Assembly (NCBI GenBank): GCA_900104855.1
Contig: FNSS01000001.1
Location: 7,697,001-7,761,000 of the forward strand
DNA from: Rhizobiales bacterium GAS188
GTDB taxonomy: Bacteria; Pseudomonadota; Alphaproteobacteria; Rhizobiales; Beijerinckiaceae
DNA: 64,000 nt
Direction of reading: 5' to 3'
Part shown: positions 42,180 through 51,744 of the stretch, one piece after another
Layout of the letters: each line of letters opens with the position of its first letter
How positions within the stretch are numbered: the stretch's first letter is position 1
The notes under the pieces: generated by a model
Database searches by the model: none
Seen by the model: the letters and a program-made list of their open reading frames with translations, nothing else
Told to the model about the DNA's origin: nothing
Made by a program: the position numbers and the translations under genes

Positions 42180-44951
42180 TCAAATGCTCGTCGCGACCGC
42201 TAGGGCCCGATCCTCGCTCCAGAGTGCGCCTTCGGCCATCAGTTCCGCCACCCGTTCCCTGGGCAGTTGCTTCGCGAGCTCGGCGGTCAGCCGCTCATAG
42301 CTCGATATCTCCGTGAATTCCCGGCTTGCGGTGCCGCCGGCATAGAAGGCGACGCCGAAACCCAGCAATCTTGCTGCTGTCTCGGCCTTGCCGCCGAGTG
42401 CCGCCACGAGGGCGAGATGCTCGACGAGACGGACGACCGCCGCATGCCAGACAAGGGCGCGGGCTTCGCCGAGGCCCTCCAAGGCCGTGGCCTTCGCCTC
42501 CGAGGTCCGGCCTGCGGCCAGCAAATAGGAGGCGAGGTTGCCCAGGCCCAAGGTCAGTTGGCGGCGATTATGGTGAGCGCCAGCAAGCATGTTCTTGACC
42601 TGCGCGATGGCTTCGTCCACCGCGCCCGCGGCGAATTCGAGTTCGGCTGCGGCGATCTGCACCCCGGCGATCCCTCTTCCATCTCCGAGGCTGCGCGCGA
42701 CGGCTTCGGACTGGGCGATAAGGGCGCGCGCGCCCACGAAATCGCTGACGAAGTAGCGGGCGACGGCCAACGAACGCAGACAGCTCGCAAGATGCTTCGT
42801 TGGTCCGAGCGGTATCAACACCTCCAGGGCCTCGTCGAGATAGGGCAGCGCCTGCGCTGTCGTCTCGGGTGTCTCGAGCGCCGCCCCAGCCTTGGCCAGG
42901 GCCTCTCCGAGCCCAAGCCGATCTCCGGCCTTTCGGAACAGATCCGCCGCCGCGAGAGCCGGATCGAGATTGGTCCTCGCGCCATGGGCGCTATTCGAGG
43001 TGCGCCCGAGCCAAAGCCGTGCCAGCGTGGTTGAAGGGGTGTTCGCATCCTTGTGTTCGAGAGCCGTGGCGAACCAGCGCTCGCGTTCGGACAGCAGGGA
43101 CAGCTCGTCCCAGACCCGCAGGCTGTGGCTCGTCAGCTCGACTCCGAGGCCCGCATCACCTTGCGGACCGAAGGCCCAATCCAAGGAAGCGCGCAGATTG
43201 TCGAGATCCGGCTCGTATTTTGCGAGCCAGCTCTCGGTCGCCATGGTCGGCCAGGCCGCGCTCGCTTCGGCAAAAAGCCGGATCATGTATTCGGCAAGGT
43301 GGCGGCGCAGCCCCCGCTCGCCGCTCTCGCGCAGCTTCTCGGCGCCGTATTGACGCGTCGTCTGCAGATATTTGTAGCGCGGCTCGCTGGTCGCGAGGTC
43401 CGCCACGACCAGCGACTTGTCCACCAGGCCCGACACAAGGCCGAAGATCTCCTGTGCCTCCACGGCCCCGCCGCTCGCGACCGCGATGGCGGCCTCCAGG
43501 GTCCAACCGCCCACGAACACCGACAGACGCCGGAAGAGCGTGCGCTCGCTCTCGCGCAGAAGGTTGTAGCTCCAGTCAAACACGGTTCGCAGCGTCTGAT
43601 GCCGCGGCAGCGCCGTCCGGCTTCCCTTGACCAGCAGGAGAAACCGATCCTGGAGGCGGGCTTCCAGTCCCTTGGGCGGCAGCATCCGCAACTGCGGAAC
43701 GGCGAGCTCGATGGCCATGGGAATGCCGTCGAGCTGCCTGCAAATATTGGCGACGGCCGCCGCATTCGCGTCGGTCAGGGCAAAGCCCTCAACCGTGGCC
43801 CCGGCGCGTTCCACGAAGAGGCGCACGGCATCGTATTCGAGCGCGGCGGATGCCGTCAGGTCCCTGACGAGCGGCGGAACGCCAAGACTCGGCACACGAT
43901 AGGTGTTCTCGCCCGGGATCTCCAGCCGTTCGCGGCTCGTGTCCAGGACCAAAAGGGATGGGCAGTCGCGCACGAGCGCCTCGACCAGGCGCGCGGCCGC
44001 GTCGATGAGGTGCTCGCAATTGTCGAGGATCAGGAGCGCGTTCTTCTGGCGCAGATAGCCGACCGCGCTCTCTGTTGCCGAGCGACTGCCGCCGACCGGC
44101 ACACCGATGGTGCTGCACAGCGTCTCGGCCACGAGTTGGGGATCATCGAGGGGAGCGAGCTCGACGAACCAGACGCCGTCGAGAGTGTCGGCGAGGAGGT
44201 CCGAGCCGACCTCGAGGGCCATGCGGGTCTTTCCCGCGCCCCCCGACCCCGTGAGCGTCACGAGGCGATAATGAGCGAGCCGCGCCTTGATCTCGGCGAC
44301 CTCGGTATCCCGCCGCACGAAGGATGGCAGCTGGCGCGGCAGATTATGGACCTTCGCGCCAAGCGAACGCAGCGTCGGAAAGGTTGCCCGGAGCCCGGGC
44401 GCCACGAGCTGGTAGATCTGCTCGGCCTCCGGGACGTCCCGCAGCCGGTGATGCCCGAGATCCAGGAGGCTCGACTGCGCCGGCATGACGCCTCGCGCCA
44501 TGTCGGCCGCAGCACCCGAGATCAGCACCTGGCCACCATAGGCGATGGACAAGAGCCGCGCGCAACGGTTCATCCCCTGACCGAAATAATCGCTTTCGCG
44601 CGCCTCCACCGGTCCGGCGTGAACGGCCATGCGGACCGTCAACCCGCCGACCTCCGAAAAATCCTGTTGCGCGAGCGCGTGCTGCGCCGCGAGAGCAGCG
44701 TCGATCGCTGCCGCCGGAGAGGCGAAGGCGGCGTAGAAGGCATCGCCGGCGGTCCTGAAAATGTGGCCGCCTCTCGCGAGCATGACGGCTCGCAGAAGTT
44801 CGTCATGTCGAGCCACGGCCAGGCTCATGGGCCCGGGCCAGGCCTCCCATCGTCTCGTCGAGCCCTCGACATCCGTGAGCAGGAAGGCGAGAACCCCGCT
44901 GGGAAGCGGAACCCCGGTTTCAGGCATGGATTTCAAGGTCATCACCGACAA
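42180..44951 (-). CDS. Class III nucleotidyl cyclase domain fused to an NTPase/TPR regulator
   Basis: The 923-residue protein begins with a class III adenylate/guanylate cyclase domain: metal-binding Asp27 (LLTDVEGST) and Asp70 (RTAGDAF), Asp121 in SDYFGQG, and Asn128 and Arg132 in MNRCARLL. The usual substrate-selecting Lys before GD is Arg66. A P-loop NTPase follows, with GSGGAGKT at 235-242 and LLILDNCEHL as Walker B, plus a GLPLA-like motif (DGIPMAIELA). The C-terminal ~400 residues are TPR-like helices. Unlike many such regulators it has no LuxR helix-turn-helix at the end. It is probably a cytoplasmic signalling protein, but neither signal nor target is evident from neighbours. Confidence 0.88.
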   Translation of the reverse strand: MSVMTLKSMPETGVPLPSGVLAFLLTDVEGSTRRWEAWPGPMSLAVARHDELLRAVMLARGGHIFRTAGDAFYAAFASPAAAIDAALAAQHALAQQDFSEVGGLTVRMAVHAGPVEARESDYFGQGMNRCARLLSIAYGGQVLISGAAADMARGVMPAQSSLLDLGHHRLRDVPEAEQIYQLVAPGLRATFPTLRSLGAKVHNLPRQLPSFVRRDTEVAEIKARLAHYRLVTLTGSGGAGKTRMALEVGSDLLADTLDGVWFVELAPLDDPQLVAETLCSTIGVPVGGSRSATESAVGYLRQKNALLILDNCEHLIDAAARLVEALVRDCPSLLVLDTSRERLEIPGENTYRVPSLGVPPLVRDLTASAALEYDAVRLFVERAGATVEGFALTDANAAAVANICRQLDGIPMAIELAVPQLRMLPPKGLEARLQDRFLLLVKGSRTALPRHQTLRTVFDWSYNLLRESERTLFRRLSVFVGGWTLEAAIAVASGGAVEAQEIFGLVSGLVDKSLVVADLATSEPRYKYLQTTRQYGAEKLRESGERGLRRHLAEYMIRLFAEASAAWPTMATESWLAKYEPDLDNLRASLDWAFGPQGDAGLGVELTSHSLRVWDELSLLSERERWFATALEHKDANTPSTTLARLWLGRTSNSAHGARTNLDPALAAADLFRKAGDRLGLGEALAKAGAALETPETTAQALPYLDEALEVLIPLGPTKHLASCLRSLAVARYFVSDFVGARALIAQSEAVARSLGDGRGIAGVQIAAAELEFAAGAVDEAIAQVKNMLAGAHHNRRQLTLGLGNLASYLLAAGRTSEAKATALEGLGEARALVWHAAVVRLVEHLALVAALGGKAETAARLLGFGVAFYAGGTASREFTEISSYERLTAELAKQLPRERVAELMAEGALWSEDRALAVATSI

Positions 44952-44993
44952 GGAGCAGCGGTTCTTGCGCCGGGAGGCTCAATGGGAGGCCGG

Positions 44994-45737
44994 TCAGGCC
45001 GCTTGTTGCTTGAGGGCGTCGATTGCATGGAAGGAGTGGAGCTTCAGATCCTCGCCGCTCTTGGCGAGCCATTTGCGACAGAACGAGTGATGGCCGAAGC
45101 GGTTCGTCTGGTTGCCGCCGAGCACCAGCACCGCGTCATGGCGTTGCGCGACGAATAACCCCACATGCCCCCTGCCGGCCGCGAAGGCCTGGGGATCGGT
45201 ATGGCCGAACACGACGATGTCGCCCGGCCGAGGTCGATTGGTGCGGCCGGGCGCATCGCGAAAGCTGCCCGAGCTCGCGCTCGAGGTTCCGCCTCGATAG
45301 CCGGCACGCGCCAGGGTCCAGTTGAGCGATGCAGCGCACCAGGAGGTGGTGTCCCCCTGAGGGGTCGTGCTCGTGTCTTCGAAAAAGGTGACGATCACAG
45401 GATTCCAGCGCGTTTTCCAGCCGCCATTATAGGCTTCGCGATCCTTGTTCACCCTCCTCACAGCTTCGAGGTAGCGCATGACGGCGAACGGCGAGGTTCT
45501 CGGCGCAGCCCTCAGAATCCTATCCGCAATGGTCGTTTCGGTCTCGAGCGGCACCTGAGTTCCCCCGACCATCGGAGGGGGAAGCTCGGCACTCTCGAAG
45601 TCGCGATAATTCTCGATCGGCTTTGCGGCTGCGGCGGCGCATGGAACCGATGCCGAAAACAGCGCCGGCACGGCGATCCCACCGAACATGAAGGCCCGCC
45701 TGTCGAGGCGGCCGCCTGTCATCGCCTGCGCCATCAT
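44994..45737 (-). CDS. Exported TIGR02594-type cysteine peptidase/amidase-like protein
   Basis: The 247-residue protein has a twin-arginine-like leader (LDRRAFMFGGIAVPALFSA). The C-terminal half matches the TIGR02594 family, a CHAP/NlpC-P60-like fold: SWCAASLNWTLARAGYRGGT with the nucleophile Cys134, PRPGDIVVF, GHVGLFVAQ with the His, and VLGGNQTN. Such domains usually cut peptidoglycan cross-bridges. The first half is not recognised. GGAG sits just upstream of two consecutive ATGs (45737, 45734). It lies 32 bases downstream of the exported metzincin and is probably co-transcribed with it. Confidence 0.8.
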   Translation of the reverse strand: MMAQAMTGGRLDRRAFMFGGIAVPALFSASVPCAAAAAKPIENYRDFESAELPPPMVGGTQVPLETETTIADRILRAAPRTSPFAVMRYLEAVRRVNKDREAYNGGWKTRWNPVIVTFFEDTSTTPQGDTTSWCAASLNWTLARAGYRGGTSSASSGSFRDAPGRTNRPRPGDIVVFGHTDPQAFAAGRGHVGLFVAQRHDAVLVLGGNQTNRFGHHSFCRKWLAKSGEDLKLHSFHAIDALKQQAA

Positions 45738-45769
45738 CTTCTCCTGCTCGCATTCGCCGCGACCGCGGA

Positions 45770-46603
45770 TCAAGCCCTATATTCCCGCACTAGGCAACTC
45801 CGATCGCGCGGCGAGATGTTCTGGTTCAAATGCGACGAGAAGCCGTTGAGCGTCCACTCTCGCGGAAAAGGATACAACATCACGGATTTTGGGTCCGCGG
45901 TCGGATCGCCAAGGCAGGCACAATCCTTGCTGAAGCGCTTGAAGATATTGTCCTCGACCTTGGCCTTCGACCAGCCACGCGCTTTAAGGGCAGCGATGAC
46001 GACCGGCTTGTTCCAGACGATGCCGGAGCCCGGGTTCTGGTGTTCGTGCCGCAAGCCGAGGACGTGGCCGAATTCGTGCAGGATGCCGCGGCGGTCGATG
46101 TCGTCCAGATTCATCGTATGCCGGCTTTCCGGGACACTCAGGCTCTTGCGTCCGACCTCCGATACATTGCCTTTGCCGCCGCGGAACAGGACGCGGACAT
46201 GCGAGCCCTTGCGGGGAGCGTCGAAACGGAATCTGACGCGTTTGCCGAGAGGCCCCCTCGTCCATTCGGGCGCGACGCGCCGCACGAGTGCGCGTTGCGC
46301 GCGGGTGCCGTTCAGGAAGCAGATGGCGAGGGTGATCACGCCGCTTTGAGGTGTCGCGCCGTCGAGCTCCGTCCAAAGGGATTGCGGGTCCAAGGTCGCG
46401 CCGACCCTGGGAAAGCGTGTAACGGCCCCCGACACCGGGGGGATTTGGGAATCTGCCGGCGTCTCGGTCGTCGTGCCATCGAGACTTGTCTCGTCCTCGT
46501 CGGAAGTGGCGCAGATGAAGCTCGCCGGATGCGACGCGGCCAGGGCCGGCCAAGTGGGGAGCATGCAGCACACACCCGCCAGGAAGCTCCGTCGACTTGT
46601 CAT
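45770..46603 (-). CDS. Exported metzincin-type zinc metalloprotease
   Basis: The 277-residue protein has a twin-arginine-type leader (TSRRSFLAGVCCMLPTWPAL) and the full metzincin zinc motif HEFGHVLGLRHEH (His176, Glu177, His180, His186) with a Met-turn SVMLYPF. The arrangement recalls astacin/matrixin-like M10/M12A peptidases. The domain before the zinc site (FPRVGATLDPQSLW, SGVITLAICFLNG) gives the expected beta-rich N-terminal lobe. It should be a secreted or periplasmic protease. It is the first gene of a two-gene unit with the TIGR02594 protein. Confidence 0.85.
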   Translation of the reverse strand: MTSRRSFLAGVCCMLPTWPALAASHPASFICATSDEDETSLDGTTTETPADSQIPPVSGAVTRFPRVGATLDPQSLWTELDGATPQSGVITLAICFLNGTRAQRALVRRVAPEWTRGPLGKRVRFRFDAPRKGSHVRVLFRGGKGNVSEVGRKSLSVPESRHTMNLDDIDRRGILHEFGHVLGLRHEHQNPGSGIVWNKPVVIAALKARGWSKAKVEDNIFKRFSKDCACLGDPTADPKSVMLYPFPREWTLNGFSSHLNQNISPRDRSCLVREYRA

Positions 46604-46816
46604 GAGAACCTCCCAAGCAGAGCACGCAAGCTTATCTCGCCTCCTCGCTCAAATAAATAGATGATGGCGTGCCCATATGCGATGGATCTTCACGCCGGCG
46701 AGAAGTATGGCGCGATCAACAGATCCGGTCCAGGCGGAAATGCCGGTGCATCCGCCTCGTGATCGGCGATCGCGTCCGACAACCGGCACAACACGCGGGC
46801 GACGGAGAAGGCCGAC

Positions 46817-49240
46817 GTGAAATCACATGCCAGGGTCGTGATCATTGGCGGCGGAATCATGGGGGTCGGCCTGCTCTACCACCTTGCCTTGGAAGGCTGG
46901 ACGGAATTGGTGCTGGTCGAAAAGGGCGAGCTGACCTCCGGTTCGACCTGGCATGCGGCCGGACAGTGCCCGCATTTCAATTCGTCGCTCAACATGACGA
47001 AGGTCCATGTCTACGGCACCCAGCTCTACCCGAAGCTCGAAGAGCTGACCGGGCAAGCCGTTTCCTGGCACGGTTGCGGCGGCTTGCGGCTCGCCACTAC
47101 CGACGAAGAGGTGAGTTGGCTGAAGCACGTCTATGGCATCTCGCGCCTCGCCGGCTATGAATGCGAGATCATCGGCCCCTCCGAGATCCGGCAATATCAC
47201 CCCTTCCTCAACCCCTTCGGCGTGAAGGCTGCTTTCCGTACGGTTCATGACGGGCATGTCGCACCAGCCGATGTCACCAACGCCATGGCGGCGGGAGCGC
47301 GCCAGCTCGGCGCCGAGATCCAGCGCCGGACCCGTGTCACGGGCGTCAAGCGCCTGCCGACGGGCGAATGGCGCGTCGTCACCGAGCATGGCGACATCAC
47401 CGCCGAGCATCTGGTGAATTCGGCCGGCTCCTATGCGGGCGTGGTCGGCTCATGGACCGGGCATGATGTGCCGATCGCCAATATGCTGCATCATTACGTG
47501 ATCACGGAACCGGTCAAGGAATTGCTCGGCTTCGGCCGGGAACTGCCCGTGGTGCGCGATCCCTATTCGAACGCTTATCTGCGCGAGGAGATGAACGGCA
47601 TCCTGATCGGTCCCTACGAGACGGCGACGGCCCATCTCTGCTGGGATGGGCGACCTCCCTCCTGGGACTTCGAGAGCGAACTCGTCACGCCCGAGCTCGA
47701 CCGGCTCCTCCCGTGGCTGGAGAAGGCCGAAGAACGCCTGCCGCTCTTCGGCTCGTCGGGCCTCAAATCGGTGATCTCCGGCGCGATCACGCATACGCCG
47801 GACGGTGTCTACCTCTCCGGGCCCGCCGCGGGTCCGAGGAATTACTGGATGCATTGCGGGGCATCGATCGGCATCTGCCAGGGCGCCGGCGCCGGGAAAT
47901 ATCTGGCGCAGTGGATGGTGCATGGTCAGGCCGAAATCAACATGCGCGAGTTCGACCCCCGAAGGTTCGGGAACTGGGCCACGAAGGACTACACGCAGGC
48001 TGTCGCGGTCGCCGACTATCAACACATGTATTACTGCTACAAGCCGAGCGAACAGCACGAGGCGGGGCGCAATCTGCGATTGTCGTCCGTGCATGAGCGG
48101 CTCAGAGCCGAAGGCGCGCAATTCAGCCAGGTGTTCGGCTGGGAGCGGGCGCGGTGGTATGACCGGTCGGGCGAAGGCGAACGCTTCTCGTTCAAGCGTT
48201 CGAACGCTTGGCACGCGGTCAGAGCGGAGGCCCTGGCGGTGCGCGAGCGCGCCGGCCTGATGGATCTCTCGAGCTTCTCCAAATTCGAGATCAGCGGGCC
48301 GGACGCTAATGCCTTCCTCGAGCGGATCTGCGCCAACACGATTGCTGCCCATGACGGCGGCATCGCGCTCGGCCATCTGTTGAATGCCAACGGCTTGATC
48401 GAGAGCGAGATGACGATTACCCGGCTCGGGCCCGAGAGGTTCTATCTATTGTCGGCCGCGGCCGCCGAGCTGCACGATTTCGATCAGCTCGCCTGGCGCC
48501 GGCGCGACGGGGAGCGTGTCCTGATCACGAATGTCACCGATGCCTTCGGCACGCTCGTGCTCGCGGGCCCGCGGGCGCGCGACGTGCTGTCCGGCTGCAC
48601 GGATGTCGATCTCTCGAACTCATCGTTCCGCTGGCTGACCGGAAAGGAAACGGTGGTCGCCGGGGTCCCGGGCGTGCGGCTCCTGAGGATCACCTATGTG
48701 GGCGAGCTCGGCTGGGAACTTCATTGCCCGATGGCGGAGATGCCGAAGGTGTTCGATGCGCTGATGGAAGCGGGCCGTCCGCATGGCATGGCGTTGTTCG
48801 GCACTTATGCCATGAACAGCCTGCGCATGGAGAAGGCCTATCGCGGTTGGGGGGCCGAGCTGACGACCGAAATCGATATGTTCGAGGCGTCGATGGAGCG
48901 CTTCATCCGGCTCGGCAAATCCGACTTCATCGGCAGATCCGCGAGCCTCGCGCTCAAGCAACGCGGGCCTCGCATGAAGCTCGTCTACCTCGTTGTCGAC
49001 GCCGGAGATGCTGATTGCATGGGGAACGAGCCCGTTTATCATGGCGACCGGCTCACCGGCGTCACGACGAGCGGCGCTTATGGCCATGCGACGAACCGAT
49101 CCTTGGCCTTCGCCTATATCGACCCGCGACTGACCGATCCCGGCACGGCTCTCGAGATCATGGTGCTGGGCGAGCGGCGCAGGGCGACCGTGCTCGCGGA
49201 CGCCGCCTGGGACGCGGCCAACGAGCGCTTGCGCGGATAA
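46817..49240 (+). CDS. Dimethylglycine/sarcosine dehydrogenase-like flavoprotein with GcvT domain (paralogue 1)
   Basis: The 807-residue protein has an N-terminal FAD/DAO domain (VVIIGGGIMGVGLLYHLALEG) with SGSTWHAAGQ, whose His matches the covalent flavin site of dimethylglycine dehydrogenases. From ~residue 430 comes the folate-binding GcvT domain (AVRERAGLMDLSSFSKFEISG, YVGELGWELHCP) with its barrel C-terminus. Such enzymes remove N-methyl groups from dimethylglycine, sarcosine or similar amines, passing formaldehyde to tetrahydrofolate. The start is a GTG at 46817 with GGAGAAGG upstream. A paralogue follows after 24 bases and a Rieske demethylase after that. Confidence 0.9.
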   Translation: MKSHARVVIIGGGIMGVGLLYHLALEGWTELVLVEKGELTSGSTWHAAGQCPHFNSSLNMTKVHVYGTQLYPKLEELTGQAVSWHGCGGLRLATTDEEVSWLKHVYGISRLAGYECEIIGPSEIRQYHPFLNPFGVKAAFRTVHDGHVAPADVTNAMAAGARQLGAEIQRRTRVTGVKRLPTGEWRVVTEHGDITAEHLVNSAGSYAGVVGSWTGHDVPIANMLHHYVITEPVKELLGFGRELPVVRDPYSNAYLREEMNGILIGPYETATAHLCWDGRPPSWDFESELVTPELDRLLPWLEKAEERLPLFGSSGLKSVISGAITHTPDGVYLSGPAAGPRNYWMHCGASIGICQGAGAGKYLAQWMVHGQAEINMREFDPRRFGNWATKDYTQAVAVADYQHMYYCYKPSEQHEAGRNLRLSSVHERLRAEGAQFSQVFGWERARWYDRSGEGERFSFKRSNAWHAVRAEALAVRERAGLMDLSSFSKFEISGPDANAFLERICANTIAAHDGGIALGHLLNANGLIESEMTITRLGPERFYLLSAAAAELHDFDQLAWRRRDGERVLITNVTDAFGTLVLAGPRARDVLSGCTDVDLSNSSFRWLTGKETVVAGVPGVRLLRITYVGELGWELHCPMAEMPKVFDALMEAGRPHGMALFGTYAMNSLRMEKAYRGWGAELTTEIDMFEASMERFIRLGKSDFIGRSASLALKQRGPRMKLVYLVVDAGDADCMGNEPVYHGDRLTGVTTSGAYGHATNRSLAFAYIDPRLTDPGTALEIMVLGERRRATVLADAAWDAANERLRG

Positions 49241-49264
49241 TCAATCTCAGCGGATCGGACGCAC

Positions 49265-51709
49265 ATGGCCAAAGCCATCCCCACCCATTCGCGTGTCGTC
49301 ATCATCGGCGGCGGGATCGTCGGCGCTTCGATCGCCTATCACCTCGCCAAGCTCGGCTGGAGCGACATTCTCCTTATCGAGCGCAAGCGCCTGACCAGCG
49401 GCACGACTTGGCACGCGGCCGGCCTGGTGGGTCAGTTGCGCGCCACCGCAAACCTGACGAGGCTCGCGCAATACACCACCAACCTCTATGCGACGCTCGA
49501 GGCCGAGACCGGGCAGGCGACCGGCTTCGTGCGGCGCGGCAGCCTGTCGATCGCGACGTCGCAGGCGCGGCTCGAGGAGCTGCTGCGCGGCGCCTCCATG
49601 GCCCGGACCTTCGGCCTCGATGTGCATCGCGTCGGCCCGGCGGAGATCAAGCGATACTGGCCGTTGCTCAATGTCGACGATGTGGTCGGCGGCGTGCATC
49701 TGCCAGGCGACGGACAGACGAACCCGATCGACACGACCATGGCCTTGATCAAGGGCGCCACAATGCGCGGCGTCAAGGTGATCGAGGGTGTCGAGGTGAC
49801 CGCGATCCTCACGCGGAACGGCCGGGCGACAGGCGTCTCGACCAGCGAGGGCGAGCTGCAGGCGGACCATGTGGTCATCGCATCGGGCATGTGGTCGCGG
49901 CGGCTCGGCCTCACGGCCGGCGTCGACATTCCGCTGCAGGCCTGCGAGCATTTCTACATCGTCACCGAGCCCTTCCCGGAGCTCACACCGGATCTGCCGG
50001 TGCTGCGCGACCCGGACAACTGCGCCTATTACAAGGAGGATGCCGGCAAACTCCTCCTCGGCGCCTTCGAGCCGAATGCCAAGCCATGGGCGGTCGACGG
50101 CATCCCACCCGGTTTCGAGTTCGGCGAGCTGCCGGACGATGTCGAGCATTTCGCGCCGGTCCTCGAAGCCGCGATGCGCCGCTTGCCGGCTCTCGAACGG
50201 GTCGGTATCCGCAAATTCTTCAACGGCCCGGAAAGCTTCACGCCCGATGTCCGCTACCTGCTCGGCGAGACGCCCGAGCTGCGCAATCTGTTCGTGGCGA
50301 CTGGATTCAATTCGATCGGCATCCAGTCGGCCGGTGGCGCCGGCAAGGCGCTCGCCGAATGGATCGTCGAGGGCCATGCGCCCATGGATCTCGCCGATGT
50401 CGATATTCGCCGCATGCAGCCGTTCCAGGTGAACAGGCGCTATCTCAAGGAGCGCGTATCGGAGTCGCTCGGCCTGCTCTACGCCATGCACTGGCCTCAT
50501 CGCCAATATGAGACGGCGCGCGGCGTCCGCACCTCTCCTCTGCATGAGCGGCTCGGCGCGCGTGGCGCCTGTTTCGGCGAGGCGGCCGGCTGGGAGCGCG
50601 CCAACTGGTTCGCGCCGGAGGGCGTCGAGCCGAGATATGAGTACAGCTACGGTCGGCAGAACTGGTTCGCACACTCAGCCGCCGAACACCTCGCGGTGCG
50701 CCAGGCGGTCGGGCTGTTCGACATGACCTCATTCGGCAAATTCCGCGTCGAGGGCCGCGATGCGGAGGCGGTGCTGCAGCGCATCTGCGCCAATGATGTC
50801 GCGGTGGCGCCGGGCCGGATCGTCTACACCCAATGGCTGAACGAGCGCGCCGGGATCGAAGCGGACCTCACCGTCACGCGCCTCTCGGAGACGGTCTATC
50901 AAATCGTCACCGCTGGCGCCGCGGCGCGCCGGGACCTTGCCTGGCTGAAGCGGCACATCCCCTCGGACGCGCATGCGATCGCGACCGACATCACCTCGGC
51001 CGAAGCCGTGCTCTGCGTCATGGGCCCGAACAGCCGCGCTTTGCTTCAGGCCGTATCGGGAGCGGATCTCTCCGATGCGGTCCATCCCTTCGCGACGGCG
51101 CGGGAGATCGAGATCGGCTATGCCCGCCTGCGCGCGGCTCGCGTCACTTATGTCGGAGAGCTCGGCTGGGAGCTTTATGTTCCGACCGAATTCGCGCGCG
51201 GCGTGTTCGACGCGCTTGCGGAAGCCGGGCCGGCCTTCGGGTTGCGGCTTGCCGGGCTGCACGCGCTTGATTCCTGCCGGATCGAAAAGGCCTATCGGCA
51301 TTGGGGACATGACATCGGCGATGAAGATACGCCGCTGCAGGCCGGCTTGATGTTCGCGGTCAAGCTCGACAAGGGCGATTTCATCGGCCGCGAGGCCCTG
51401 CTGCGGCAGCGTGAGGCGGGACCGAGGCGCCGGCTCGTCCAATTCCTGCTCGCTGATCCCGAGCCGCTGCTCTATCATGACGAACCGATCTGGCATGGCG
51501 GGCGGATGGTCGGCCGTACGACATCGGGCGCCTATGGGCATCATCTGGGCGGGGCCGTGGCGCTCGGCTATGTGCGCGAGGATGAGGCGCCGGTCCTCGA
51601 GCGCGTCGTGGCCGGCGGCTTCGAAATCGAGATCGCGGGGCGGCGCCTCACGGCGCAGGCGAGCCTGACCCCGCTCTACGACCCGAAGAACATCCGCGTG
51701 CGTGCCTGA
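49265..51709 (+). CDS. Dimethylglycine/sarcosine dehydrogenase-like flavoprotein with GcvT domain (paralogue 2)
   Basis: The 814-residue protein has the same layout as its upstream neighbour: VVIIGGGIVGASIAYHLAKLG, then TSGTTWHAAGLVGQLRATAN with the covalent-flavin His, and a C-terminal GcvT-like half (VGLFDMTSFGKFRVEG, YVGELGWELYVP, DKGDFIGREAL). Sequence agreement with the first copy is moderate, so they are old paralogues, likely with different substrates in one demethylation series. This copy looks closer to canonical dimethylglycine dehydrogenase in the WHAAGL segment. It is followed after 35 bases by the Rieske protein with GGAGGAGCC. Confidence 0.92.
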   Translation: MAKAIPTHSRVVIIGGGIVGASIAYHLAKLGWSDILLIERKRLTSGTTWHAAGLVGQLRATANLTRLAQYTTNLYATLEAETGQATGFVRRGSLSIATSQARLEELLRGASMARTFGLDVHRVGPAEIKRYWPLLNVDDVVGGVHLPGDGQTNPIDTTMALIKGATMRGVKVIEGVEVTAILTRNGRATGVSTSEGELQADHVVIASGMWSRRLGLTAGVDIPLQACEHFYIVTEPFPELTPDLPVLRDPDNCAYYKEDAGKLLLGAFEPNAKPWAVDGIPPGFEFGELPDDVEHFAPVLEAAMRRLPALERVGIRKFFNGPESFTPDVRYLLGETPELRNLFVATGFNSIGIQSAGGAGKALAEWIVEGHAPMDLADVDIRRMQPFQVNRRYLKERVSESLGLLYAMHWPHRQYETARGVRTSPLHERLGARGACFGEAAGWERANWFAPEGVEPRYEYSYGRQNWFAHSAAEHLAVRQAVGLFDMTSFGKFRVEGRDAEAVLQRICANDVAVAPGRIVYTQWLNERAGIEADLTVTRLSETVYQIVTAGAAARRDLAWLKRHIPSDAHAIATDITSAEAVLCVMGPNSRALLQAVSGADLSDAVHPFATAREIEIGYARLRAARVTYVGELGWELYVPTEFARGVFDALAEAGPAFGLRLAGLHALDSCRIEKAYRHWGHDIGDEDTPLQAGLMFAVKLDKGDFIGREALLRQREAGPRRRLVQFLLADPEPLLYHDEPIWHGGRMVGRTTSGAYGHHLGGAVALGYVREDEAPVLERVVAGGFEIEIAGRRLTAQASLTPLYDPKNIRVRA

Positions 51710-51744
51710 AGCGAGCGCGGCCAGAGCATCCCGGAGGAGCCGCC

